Assembly: GCF_003254395.2 (NCBI RefSeq)
Contig: NC_037638.1
Location: forward strand, 15,299,086 to 15,363,085
DNA from: Apis mellifera
Lineage: Eukaryota > Arthropoda > Insecta > Hymenoptera > Apidae
Reading direction: 5' to 3'
DNA: 64,000 nucleotides
Below the pieces are notes generated by a model. That model searched no databases and was not told the origin of the DNA. It saw nothing but the letters and a program-made list of their open reading frames with translations. The first letter of the stretch is position 1, and each line of letters opens with the position of its first letter. Made by a program: the position numbers and the translations under genes. Of the stretch, positions 29,317 to 42,092 are shown one piece after another.

Positions 29317-32300
29317 CCATTTTGAAGAAAACAAGGGTGGTGGATGGACAGGGATAACAGGGCCTCGTAATGAAGCACTGCATTTTCGGCAGAGTCATTG
29401 TATTAATCGAACGACCTGGCCACCTGTGGTCCATCCTCTAGCCAAAGTGTACGGCAGGTGGTCCAATCGTAATTCCTCTTTCTTCGTGATCGACGATATC
29501 GGAAATGATGGAGATTCGATCTTTTTTCTTATCGGTGAAACGTGCTTCCTTCGATTTTTCTTTCTTCAGATTGCGTAAGAAGATGGATACGTTTAAAATT
29601 TTGGTTCAAGAATATTTCTAGGTACGAAACTTAGAATATTTAGAACGTAAAATAACAGCACTGAAAATATAATGAAACAAAATCTTCTCGTCCTGTTATG
29701 TATATCAATAACAGTAAGATTAAATGATCTTAAGTTAAGTTCTTGTAATTTGTTTCTTCAAATTTTTCGTTCATGTGTATCTTAAGAATAATCTTTAAAC
29801 AAAAATATTGCATTAATTTACAAATACTCATTCGAGATATAATCGTATGCTACTTTTACGCCGTACGTATAAACACAAGTTATTACCTATGATTAATGCA
29901 AAAAGTATTTATATTCTACACATCCTTAAAAGCGTTTTTTTAACGTTAACTTCATTTTCATCAATGCCAAGTTTTTAAAATCATATTAAAATATTAAATG
30001 ATATAAAATTTAATATATTGAACCTAATTAATAAGTATGTAAATGTTATAATAAGTCTACTGGTATCAGTTTATGTATTTTCTGTGTCAAACGAAAATGA
30101 CTGGCAATAATTTTCGAAATATAATATGAATGTTATTAATTTTACTAATAATCATAAGAATGTATTTTTTAAAAAAAAAAAAAACGTTGGAAAGATTGGA
30201 AGACATGAAAAACAGTAAATTTAATAGTAAAGACCTTATCTTGCGAATATTTTAATACGACGAAAGAAAAATTATCGATCGAGGGTAAGATCTTTTTAAA
30301 TTAATTCAAAAAAGGAATGCGATATATTCGTGAAAAAAAAATACATTTTTGGAGAATTGGATTCTAAAATAGAATAACGTCAGTCAAGATTTATTTTATT
30401 AACATGTAACATTAATCTATATTTTTATATTCATTTCGGTCTTTAAAATTGACTTTCAAAAGGTATTCTACCTTTTACTTATGTATTAATATTCTGTACA
30501 CATTTTTCACCTTTATATATACATATATATATTATGAAATTTTAATTTCCGCTGTTAAAAATATCAAGAAAATTGATGGACATAAACAATTATCTTGAAA
30601 AAAAGCAAAGTGCGATGCTGCACAAGATTCCGTGAAGGGGCAGAGCGAGAAGAGGATAGTGGCGAAATGTAAAGTACTGCATAATCGCGAAGAAAGGTGA
30701 GAAAATTCGCGAGGAAGAGGGATCGCAAAATCAGCAGCAAGACGCCGAGAAAGAGAAGGATTGCGAAAGGACAGCCGAAGCGGCGGATTCGTGAACATCA
30801 AACGAATTAAATCTCCGCGGCGAGTCGACCGCAGAAACTAATATCTCGGCGAGCTCTCTCGTTTCTTCCGTTCCTCGTCACTTCTACGTAGCCGTTTCAG
30901 CCTCCGCTTCTCTTTCCTCGACCACCGCGCCGCCCGCCATCGTATTTCTGGATTCCGCTTCGAAAGAGATTCGTGCCTGCGCCTGCGAGACAAAGTGGAC
31001 GATGACAAAATTATCGTCCACTTTTCCCGGTTGAAAACGCGTTTCTCAAAAAGAAAGAAAACCGGGGCCTGTAAACGTTTCGTTCGAACGATGAGAGCAA
31101 AATGAAAAAGAGGATTGAGCAAATGGGAAACGACAAGCACGACACAAGAAGCGAGCTCATAAACCGAGGCAAAACGTTCACCTCTTCACGATGGTTACAG
31201 GACTATTTTTGCGGCAGCTTCACCTTAAACGGCCATCAAATGATAAAGTAGCAACGATACGATGGTAATTATCGAGGTAAACGAGCTGGTACGAGCATAA
31301 TTAGTTCCAACACTCGTAGCGAGGTGGCGTGTTGGACGCGTACAATTAGACAATTGCTTGGGATTGGTTATTGGGAAGAGTGTTCTCGAACGAAGAGAAA
31401 AATGGTATGGAGAAGATTGTAAGATAAGAAAAACGGGCTCGATCATTGAAGGCATTAAAACGGTGGATCTGTATAGTTTACGGCAATGTAATAACACTTT
31501 CGGTAACCGCTAAACAGTTTGCTATCCGCGGTAATTAAGTCGTTTCCGGGCATGGTTTAGAAAAGTGGTTGAACGTGTCTATTTCACTGGAAGGAAAAAC
31601 AAGCGTCGATTCAACCGAAAAAATCCGAACGAGGTGCAAGTTTGCGCGTAAATCCGCCATCTCCTTCCGTACTTGAGAGAAACCGTTACGAAAGTGGGTA
31701 ATAGGCGTTGTAATAGATATTATCTTGCTTGATAGGTGTCGATATCGTGGCGGCGAAAGTAAGTAGATATTCGAATAAATAACCAGCATCGATGAACACC
31801 GAAAGTCATTACCTCGGTAATTTATAATTAAAGGATCGAAATCATGGTGTCTTCCTTGAGATCGTACCCATATTTCCGGGTTCTTAAGTGGAATCGAGCG
31901 AGCCCTAGTAGTAATTTGAATCTTGAAAGGAAGAATTTGAATATCTTATGGAGATTTTGTTTTTTCCATCATTATCCACTTGGATGTTTTCAAGTAAGTC
32001 TAATATACATAAGGATTATATATTATACAACTTTGTATAAGGGTTATATACTTTTCCAATTGGAAAAGGATTTGAATAAAAAAAATCATTTTGTTTCCAG
32101 ATAATAAATTCTAAAAGTTGAAAGAAAGAAGACGGTATTGAATGATTAATTATTGATAGATATTAGTTCGAATTATAAAGACAGAAACGACGATGGAAGT
32201 TTATCTGTAGAGGTTAATTTCGTCTTGAAGAGGTTAAGTTGAATACGAGATAAAATAACGCGTCTAAACGTGTAGCAAATAATTTAGGTTAACGTAAATT

Positions 32301-34984
32301 TATTTTATTTCAATTTTAAAGAAATTTTCGCAATAGAGCAAAAGTGTAATAAATAAAATTAATCTTAGATATAAAGACTTCCGAATTATATATAGAGATT
32401 TGAGTTACGATTGTATCATTATTCTTCTTTTACAGACGAATCGCATATTGTTTGAGGTTACTTGGTGATTTATCCGGAGATCAATTTTCCGGGGATAAAG
32501 GATTAAAAGATCATTCTATTAAAATTCCCGATTTCTCACCAATTAATCACCGATTTATTACATCACGTCGATAAATCAACGTTCACAAAAGCTGTGTTCT
32601 GTCCGCTTATGACTAGTGATTTTTGGTGAATAAGAGCAATACGAAGATAAGAAGAATTGAAGAATGAAGGCAAAAGATATCGCGATCGAGCGTTTAAACG
32701 TGTGCCAAAGAATGACAGAAAGCGTTGCATCCTTGAGGTGAACGTGCACGAAGGCAAGATCGATCAACGTTGTAGTTTTTAACCTGGACTGTACACTCGG
32801 GTTGCGCAGGTGTGACCGATGGCGGCATTCTTTGATCCTGCAGGGACTCCACGGCTACCTTGTCCACGACTCATCGGCCGCCTCTCTTTTTCGTCACTCG
32901 GTTCGATTATTTCCTAATGGCTAACGCCATCGCGAAAACGGCCGTCGCTAATTTCGCCACTGTTTCCCGCCGCGTTCGGCTTCCTCTGCCAAGCTCGAGG
33001 AATTGATCGAGATGGGCAAAAAAAAGGATTGCGAGTGTGTCGCTGAAAACGAGCGCACGATCAACTGTTCAAACGACTTTATCGTTTAAGTACAGGTTGT
33101 TTCAAAATGGGTGACATGATTTTAATCGATAATAAGATAGTAGGATATATAAATGATAGTTGTATTTAAATTAAGACATTGCTCATTTTTTTTGATTTTT
33201 GTAATTTCCTTTTAGTTCCATAATTCAAAAGAATTATGACATTGTAGGTAGAGAGTAAGAGATATCTTTTTCGCTCTTTAATATAAAGAATCTCAAATAT
33301 ATTGTAATTTTATATCAAAAGAGCTGTATAAATATATACATATTTATTATTGATTTTTTCTAAATTAAGACTAAAATTTTCTCATAATTTAGAAAAAGTA
33401 AAAAATTCAAATTTATCTATAATTAAATTTATTTATACAAATTTATCTTAATTGAGTTATAAGAAATTTTGGATAAAATGTGCTGCATAAATATAAAAAT
33501 GAAATTAATTAAATTTTAAGATTTTAATTTTGTTAAGAATCAAGCAAAAAAGTATTAAATTGAAGTAATAAATATCTGATGTTTTAATAAGATCAATTAT
33601 AAAATTGCGTTAAATATTAAGAAACAAGCATTTTTAACAGCATCAAACAAATAAAATAATCATAATGGTAATAATCACATAAATTAATAAGTAATATTAT
33701 ATAATTAATATGTAAATTCATTTTAATAAGCATAATAAGTTCCAGTTTCCTTTTTTTTCAAATTTATTATTAATATATGAAATAAATAAATAAGTAATTA
33801 AAATTTATCATGTCATTAGTTCAAGTTTCAATCATTATTTAAAATCACTATCTATTCTAAAACTATAGTGTTTCATATTTCTGAAATTTCCTTTACAATT
33901 CGAATATGTATTAAAATAATTATCTTATAAGATTCGATAAAGTATCTATTAAATTCAACTCGTTACGAGTTATACAACCACTAAAAAGCGACAAAAATTT
34001 CAACATCCGGTGGATGAGAAGCTTCGTTGGAATTCCGTCGTCTGAATACCGTAACGAATAGGTAATACGATTTTTATGGAGAGACCCTTACCCACGAAAA
34101 TGCATCTGATTTGTGGCCGTGGAGTGGAGCAATGCCATGGCGGACCCTGTTCTAGGATCTAGGCATTCAAACACGCCGAGGATGTCCGATTCGTTTTGCA
34201 TTTCTCCTTTAGCTCTCTCGTTCAGAGATTAAGAAATTTCGATATTAGAAAGAACATGGAAAAAAAAAAGTGAAAAGAAACGACCTTCTAGTTCCTATTT
34301 ATGGTCTCTCAGGCGTTGGACTGATTCATAGATTCTCTGATTCGATTTAACGCGACAATAGAGAGTTTGAAATTATTTTAGAACGTAGAAAACAATGATC
34401 AGATCATTTCGTAACACAAATTGTCACGTCAGCATTTCGTATTTGAAAAATTTGTTATCATTATTACGGTTATTATTCACATTTATTGTTATAAAACAAA
34501 AATCATTATCATCCTACCAGGGATAGGAATCGTCGATAAAAAGTTACCCATCGAATCGATTGGTTCTATCTTATTTCTTCGCTCGCATGTTTCCATAATC
34601 CATGTTTCTTTATCTTGGGGATAAGATAAACGATTTAAATATGGATTTTTATGCAAAATCAAATTTTTATTAATTTTTATAAACAAAAAGTTTAAAGAAA
34701 CGAAGTTTAAATACTACTAAATCAAATATTAATGTTAAATAATATTAAATATATATACATATACATATATAAAAAAATTTGATTAGATTAGATTAGATTA
34801 AACACATATACATTGAGAGATAAATACCTTCATGCAAACAGAATTTAATTATATTCAAATTCAAATAGATGTTTGTATACCCAATAAAAACTGCAATAGA
34901 AATCAATTTTATTAGCTTGGCAAACACGTCAAACCTGTTCAACAAATAATCTCATTTAATCGTGTTCAATTATCTCTGTTGCAG

Positions 34985-35349
34985 AGCAAGCAAATCACCT
35001 GAACTTGTTCAACAACCGGCAGCAACCGAAGAAGAAGCGCAAGAGTCGAACAGCATTTACGAATCAACAGATCTTCGAATTGGAGAAACGATTCCTATAC
35101 CAGAAGTATTTGAGCCCGGCCGATAGGGACGAGATTGCTGCGCAATTGGGACTGAGCAACGCTCAGGTGATCACGTGGTTCCAGAATAGGCGAGCGAAGC
35201 TAAAAAGAGACATGGAGGAGTTGAAAAAGGACGTGCAGACAGTGAATCCTCTGTTAGTCGCTCAACATCACAAGACGTTTTTAGAGAACGTTCAAGATCT
35301 TGGAATCCTGAAGAAACGACCCTTGCCGAGCATGGACGAGAAGTCGTAG
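34985..35349 (+). CDS. lb: Ladybird/Lbx-class homeobox transcription factor, terminal coding exon (5' end missing)
   Basis: The exon follows a clear acceptor (ATCTCTGTTGCAG, ending at 34984), begins with the last two bases of a split codon, and encodes 120 residues to the TAG at 35347-35349. The homeodomain spans 35035-35214. It starts [11 protein letters not shown], and its recognition helix [15 protein letters not shown] carries Thr47, Gln50, Asn51 and Arg53. The stretch [16 protein letters not shown] is a hallmark of the Lbx/ladybird class. Upstream is a basic PKKKRK that may also act in nuclear import. After the homeodomain come an acidic/basic helix (EELKKDV) and a conserved-looking FLENV..LGILKK segment. 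The protein should be a nuclear, DNA-binding regulator. In flies ladybird genes pattern heart, muscle and epidermis; that role is assumed by homology. The N-terminal part was not located, so this entry is partial. Confidence 0.93.
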
Positions 35350-36807
35350 GGAACGAGACGCCTCGATGCTCGTCGTTGAGGGAAAATCGTGATTTCTTAA
35401 AACTAGAGGCTTACACAGGAAAAAAAAAACTCTATTGATCTAGAGTGATCGTTTGTCGATTGTAGCAAGCGTTTTCTATAATGCAATCGTAAAATTACGC
35501 AAAAGTGAAGTCATACTTGTTCTTTTTTTTCTACGTGAATCGACTCGAACGAAAGATTTTGAGGTTAGGATTTTCGTAGTTCTGTTTTCCGTAGTATACG
35601 ATATTACGAGTATAATATTGGGGGAAAATAGGAATTGTGATCGTTGTGACAGCGTGTTTTTTTTTTTCTTTTTTTGGAAATATTTGATACATTATAGAAA
35701 ATTGTGGATAGAGATGGAGGATACGACTAGGCATAGTACAAAGAAAGCGTCTTCTTCGACAATATATCGCGGGAAACGAAAGGAGAAACAATTGTTTCGA
35801 CGAAACAATGAAATAGGCGGAATTCGTTCATAGAAATTACGCATTGATTTCTGTCGGTTATCCGTGATGTCGATACGTCGAGAAGATGTACAAAGACTGA
35901 GAGAGTCTGCAAAAGTCTGACGGATGATAAGGCGACGTTGATGAGGCGATTGAAAGTGATCGTGGCATGGCGAGGTGAGAATATTAAAATGAATCTTTTA
36001 ATTGTTTGTAAATTAAAGACTGCCAAATATATTCACAGCTGGCCCTCGTCGACCTCCGGTCCATCGAATGACATTTTCGAAATCAGGATCGGATCACCCC
36101 GTGTTCTCAGCCATTTTACACAAAAATTTTTATCAGGCGAGGCGATGTCAGACGGAAGATATAAATTCTACGTTACACGAAAGAAAGGAAGAGAAATACG
36201 TGTTCTGACCAAAATGTTAAACGGATTTTACGTTTCCTTTAACGAATACGTAGGACGACTATTCCTCGGACACCTGTATCATATTGTATTTATTTGCGGA
36301 AAGACGAGATGAAGGGAATCGCGATGAATAAAAATCTAAAAGTGATCCAGAAGAAGCATCGATGATTTATGTAAGTTATTAAGTAAATATTATAGCATAT
36401 AAATTATAATAGAGTGCTATCGCGAGGCATTCGTCATTGTACATAAGCTATATATATATATATACATATATTACATCGTTCATCCCCTTCGATATTACGC
36501 ATAAACGAGATAGAGTCGTCGTGTATGATTGAAATGAACGGAAAGAGAGACAAAAGAAGAAAAATAAATACTTAAGTAAATAAATGAAAAGAGACATATA
36601 AGTGATACATAGATGGGACACTGCAATATACCTGGTCATCATTTTAATTAGTGAGCTTTATGATCGCGTAAGATGTAAATCCGTATCGCGCTTGATGATT
36701 TGCGAGGTGATAGACGCGTGAAATGAGAGCCGAGAGTGCGTGTGTATGAAACAGAATCTTAGTAGCGTGTATAGTGAGTCGAAATAAATGGAGACATTTA
36801 AAATAAA
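35350..36807 (+). other. Probable 3' UTR of the ladybird gene
   Basis: AT-rich sequence follows the stop codon with no splice-like structure, and reaches two close AATAAA hexamers near 36783 and 36802. It contains a 123-codon open frame at 35941-36312 with no recognisable domain. The 3' UTR length is inferred; earlier AATAAA matches, such as near 36326, would give a shorter transcript. Confidence 0.45.
36783..36807 (+). terminator. Candidate poly(A) signals of the ladybird gene
   Basis: AATAAA occurs at 36783-36788 and again at 36802-36807. This is the densest pair downstream of the stop codon. In such AT-rich DNA isolated AATAAA matches are common, so the assignment is tentative. Confidence 0.35.
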
Positions 36808-38794
36808 CATAGAAGAATAATTGTATCCTGTTCCTGATCCCATAAAATTCGAATCATTTCCTTTCTCAATACAGTACAAAATGAAAAGGGTAAGTCAAAT
36901 TGGTTATACGTCAAATAAAATTACTATGGTAAATAAATGAGTAAACAGTCCATTTTAACGAACGAGTTTTTTAGCGATGATTTTTCTTTAATAATTTGAA
37001 AGTAATAATTTAATCCTTTTTATATTGAGATACGTGAGGAGTCAATTATTGGCTATTTTTTCCCCCCCTCCCGAACAAATTGTTAAAAAAAAATGAAAGA
37101 AATAATTAATCAAAATATACAAACAAAATCTTTATCCGATTTATTACGCATTTATCCAATGCTATAAACTTTTTAATTCCTGATAATAATGTTTTGACAT
37201 ATAAGAACAATAAATTGTTTATTTATTTTTAATTATTCATAATATAGAAATTAAATTTCTTTAACTTTTTATATCGTAATAATGCAATGAAATTTTTTAT
37301 AATATTTTGCGGAAATATTTTCTATATTTAAAAAAAAGCTATAAATTTTATCTTATAGATATTGCAGTAATTTAATAGTAATTTCATATTTCCTTTCTAA
37401 TTTTTAAAAAAGTAATTGACTGTCCGGTAACGGGAGAGAGGCACAGTAATCGTTTATCCCATATAATATACTATTAAATCGATGATTTATTTCAATTCAT
37501 TTATTGCCATACGCAAAAAAGAAATTGCATGGAGAAAGTGAAAAGATACAAAAGATGTTCGAATTGTCTAATGGCGCAAACATAGAATAAGACAGTAGTA
37601 AAAAGAAGAGTTATTCCTCGGCCCGAAAGGGCCGCCAGAGAAATAATTGTCCGGAAATAGCGCGATACACGCGGCCTTTCTGGGAATCCTTTTTGAAGCC
37701 GTTTGTAAGGTTTACCCGAAGCCGTAATTTATTAAGATGAAGTCATTTCGCGAGTCGAATTCGTTCGCGTGAAGTCTGGCACTCATCATAACCGAACCAA
37801 ACTTCGTATGGTATACACACGTAGAAGATTCGGAAAATTGCAAAGCAAGACATCCAATAAAGTATAATTTCGATCTCAAAAGCAATATTGCGATTTTGCA
37901 ACGCAAAATCTTTCCGCGAGAGATTTATCTCTTCGATTCGAGCCTTTCCAAGTTATTTATATTTTTCATCCGTTGCGTTAGGTTAGGTTAAAGTCGAAAG
38001 AAGATTCATTTTTATAGGTTATATTTATCGGCCGAAAACTAACTGCTTCTTTTTTCGTGGTAAATAAAAAGTGAATTTTTTGTGACAAACAAAAACTTGT
38101 TTCGATTATTTTTTTTTTTTTGATTATCCTTTAAACAATCTTTGCGATTTTCATCATGATTCAAAAGAATCATTCTTATCTTTTTCGGCAAAGAAACGAT
38201 TCCAAGAACGATTTGATTTCTTATTAATTAAATTACAAAATATTTTGCAAAAGTATCATATTTAACGTCAAAATTTTTAGATTGAAATTTAGTAAAACTA
38301 AATTTAACATAGTTTTTGATATCTATGTATCAGAAAATTTTTTATGAGCTTGCAGAATAATTTTTCGGAAGTAATTTAACAAATAATATAATAAATGACG
38401 AAAAATATTCCTTTCGATTTTAAAATCGATGTCAAACGAATAATTGAGATTGAGAATTATATTGACATAAATCACATGAAAATTATTTTGAGAAATTTAA
38501 AAATAATTATTTAAGAAAAAAAAATTAGCTTTCAGTATTGCGTTGGCTTTAATCAATATCTAACTAATATATATATATATTTAAATAACTTTAAGTTAAA
38601 ATACACGTTAAGTTAAAGTAATGTGAAATTATAGCACCATTATAGTTCCATTTTCTATCGACTTTTATATTATTATGATTCTCAATCTTGCAATTATTGT
38701 TAACGAAATCGTGCTCTTTCTTTTTCTAAAACAAGCTTGGAAGCAGTTAGATTATATAATGAATATGCAATTTAAAATGAAGTTAATTATATTT

Positions 38795-38798
<4 letters not shown>

Positions 38799-38836
<38 letters not shown>
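38799..38836. repeat. (AT)19 microsatellite
   Basis: Uninterrupted AT dinucleotide run of about 38 bp. Confidence 0.9.
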
Positions 38837-38841
<5 letters not shown>

Positions 38842-39544
38842 TCCATTCGTTAAAATAGCTTTTTGGCCAACTAATACATTTTTCTACGGTCTAAACTCGA
38901 AATAGTTTGGTTGTAAAAAAATTCAGAAACTATTAATAAAATATGAATAGATCGTGAAAATTGTCATGTTATCGAGCACGAAATGCAACGTCGTCGACAA
39001 CCGTGAACGAACGATCGGGTTTTTAATACGCGATGCTGTTTTAATGGCGTTTCGCACGTCGCGTTGTTCGCCACGGGCTCATAAATAGAAAAGCTAATCA
39101 GACATTGGCAACGGCTCTTTATTCCCGTCTCTGTTGCACTTTCCACTCGGTGTCCCTCTCTGTCTGCCCAAACAAGAGAGATATACGAGAAGATACCCAG
39201 AGCGCGTATTACCGACCTACTTCCTGTTAGCGGAATATCTGATGTTAAACGGAACCATTTTATATCGAGTCTCGTTAATGAGCCCGTCATTAGCCTGTCG
39301 TCATTATCTCGATATAAAACACGCGTCGTTACGCCGCTGTTGATCGATTAATCGAGACTGAATCTAGGATGTCTATTAGAGGTGTGATTACTCGCGATGA
39401 GCATATATACGCTGATTACACGTTTCGCTTGGCTTGCCTCGTGTGCAACGTCAATATACTTCGAGACGTTCTCCTCGACGAGATAAACTTTCTCGATGAC
39501 GGTTACGTAAAACGCTGGCAAAACTGGGAAGCAGAAAGAAATTG

Positions 39545-39595
39545 AAAAAAAAAAAAAAAAAAGAAAGAAAAAGAAAGAAAGAAAGAAAGAAAAAA
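39545..39595. repeat. Poly(A)/(GAAA)n tract
   Basis: A run of A followed by GAAA tetranucleotides, all purine on the plus strand. Confidence 0.85.
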
Positions 39596-41936
39596 TGGAA
39601 GGTAAGAGAGAAAGAAAATGCGAAAATAAATCCTGTCTAATAAATATATACGGTAATTAGAAAAGAAGATTTTTCATTGATTTTAATGATATTGAAATAA
39701 TAATAATAATAATAGGACAACATTTGAAACAGAATAATTTTTTTGAAGAAATTAGATTGAATAATTTTGAATCTTTTTGAGACATTAAAAGGATTAATTT
39801 ACTATTGTATAAAAAAATTGTTATTAGTGAGAATGAAAAAAATAAAGATTAAGATTTTTAACTTATTTATCTAATAATCTCTAAAAAGAGATTTTAAATA
39901 TGCCTTTCGTAGATTTGATGTAAAATTTCATGAAAATCAGTCGCGATGAATTGCGATATCGAAATAATAATCGAAAACGATCAAATTCGCAGTTAAATTC
40001 AAATTTTTTTATTGCAATAAATCTTTCTGTAAAATGTTTTCACATCTTTCAATACCTATGCGTCAATATCTCAAAGATCACAATTCATGAGAAAGTAGTT
40101 TTTTAACCGGTTATTTGATATGTTTATATTAACAAAAGATAAGTGGTGATCGCATGCTTATTCTTTTACACATATATATATATATAAACAAAATTCTATA
40201 TAATATATTTAACAATCGTTTTTGCAAATATTTGTGTTCTACAACATATCCAAAAATTATTAAGCTTCATTTTCATAAAATTATTATCGTATTTACTTAT
40301 TTTATATTTGAATTATTCAAAAGTATTTTAAAAAACTTACAAAATTTAAACTTTTTACGGATTCCTGTTAAGTATCGTATTTTTAAAGCTTATCAGATAC
40401 TCGATACATAGATTAAACATACGAATAAATACTATTATATACATAAAATTTTCTTCCATATTAATTCGTTGAGCATCGCATAACAACGTTGTTGAAAATC
40501 GTAAATACAGTAATTCATATATTTAACCATAAAAAAATATATTATTTAAATAGTCTCTTAAATAATTTAAAAAAAAATTTTCTCGACTTAAAGAAAAATG
40601 TAATTATATGATTATACCATATAATCATTTCTTTTTCTCAAATTTTATACAATTTATAATTTACAAAAAAATCTCTTAACTATTATTTAATTAATTAACA
40701 AGGTTATATCCGATGATTATGGATTAGATTGATATATACATATATCTATGATTGGACGAAAGATCAACGACCATGCCTGTCCTCCAATGTATTGGATTGG
40801 AATAATAAGCATTCGCGAATCGAGAATTCGATTTAAAAGGAATCGCGCGCTGGTTCGAATGGAAGGTTGGTTCGTAGCCGTCGCTGCTATCGACGAGTCC
40901 ATGTATGAAGCAGTAAGCAAGGTAGCCCACACCGCCCTGTAATTCAGACGCCGCAACATCCAAATAAAGAATTCATAATGGCGATGATGACCACCGCCAA
41001 TTTTCTCGATATAGCCGATACACCAATAACTCAACCGATATCCAACCGGTACATCAGCGTAATTTTGCTTATTGTCCTCGGACCCAGGCCGAAACGAGAA
41101 TGACATCGGTAAGAAATAAAACGATTTTCGTGATGAGATGTCGATCGGTGTTATCGAATAGTATAACATTTCTCTATTTACGAATAAATGGAACGTGGAT
41201 AAGAGGAACAAACAATTCGGATAAACAATTAATTAATTAATCGCGTCACGCGACTACTCCCCACCCCTTTGTTCGTCTCGTTATAAAATTACGAGTAACA
41301 ACGACTTGCACGCGATACCCGGGATCTTCAAACATTTCTCTCCCATTTTTTCCTCCTCGTCCTTCGTTTATCTGATTTATTCACGCTGCTAGCCATGAGA
41401 ATCATGCAAATTGGTCTTTGAAAAAAAATCTTCTCTTTCTTTTTTCTCGAACAATTCTTGGATGGAAGGACAAAGTTTAAGCTCGAATCTCTCCCCCTGG
41501 AGAAAATCAGATATACAAATATTTCCAATTATCGTATCGATACGAGATATTATTAATCCTACAGGTTCGAAAGAAAAAATGGGCAATCGGCAGAAAGCGA
41601 TCGCTGTTTTGCATAATCCTCGAAGCGAAGGGAATTCCTCCCTGGCCACGGCCCGGCCAGAGAGATCATTTCTCCGGCATTGACACGCCCACGTAATTCG
41701 GACTCATTTACTCGTTGACTCGCTTAACCCGCAGCCAGTCATGCGTCAATCAGCCCAGCGCGGCCCAGCGCCCGTGCAGATCCATAATTTCGACGCGATC
41801 CGCTTCAGCACGCGAGGAACGAGTTTCCCTCGGTCCACAATGTAATTAGACAGCGTGGATCTAGGCTGGACCCATCAACAGGCCTCGTTAATACGATATC
41901 CGCCGGATGGTCGCTCGCTTGCCCACCGAAATCTTT

Positions 41937-42092
41937 CCTTTCTCTTCCCCCCCCTCTTTTCTTTTTTCTATTTTTCTATTTTTATTGTTTTTATTTTTAT
42001 TTCTTTATTTTCTTTTTTTTTTAATTCTTTTTCCCCTTCTCTTTCTTTCTCTTCGTTCGTTTTCTCGACCCTTCTTCTTCTTCCTTTCCTCC
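41937..42092. repeat. Polypyrimidine tract of about 150 bp
   Basis: The plus strand is almost entirely C and T, with few purines, in runs of TTTC, CTTCTT and CCCC. It lies inside a GC-rich island. The open frames of 126 and 69 codons here translate to F/L/S-rich low complexity and are not believed. Confidence 0.75.

Larger units (their letters stand above)
20848..34984. other. Non-coding DNA upstream of the ladybird exon; probably intron, intergenic or both
   Basis: GC islands at about 20860-21240, 21770-22260, 23820-24700, 28680-29520, 30600-31800, 32760-33080 and 33990-34200 are separated by AT-rich DNA. The terminal ladybird exon needs an upstream exon, so at least the 3' part of this stretch is probably intron. 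I looked for the conserved pre-homeodomain segment of Lbx proteins and did not find it. Microsatellites, a triple CRE-half-site cluster (23089-23125) and an ATG-less open frame (21729-22211) are described elsewhere. Confidence 0.45.

Noticed and set aside
32819..33089. Short plus-strand frames containing LEELIEMG, considered as a piece of ladybird exon 1
   Set aside because: The match to the conserved pre-homeodomain segment of Lbx proteins is only superficial, the frame starts right after a stop codon, and there is no suitable donor.
37978..37990. Two TTAGG units, the insect telomere motif
   Set aside because: Two units are too few to indicate telomeric sequence and can occur by chance.
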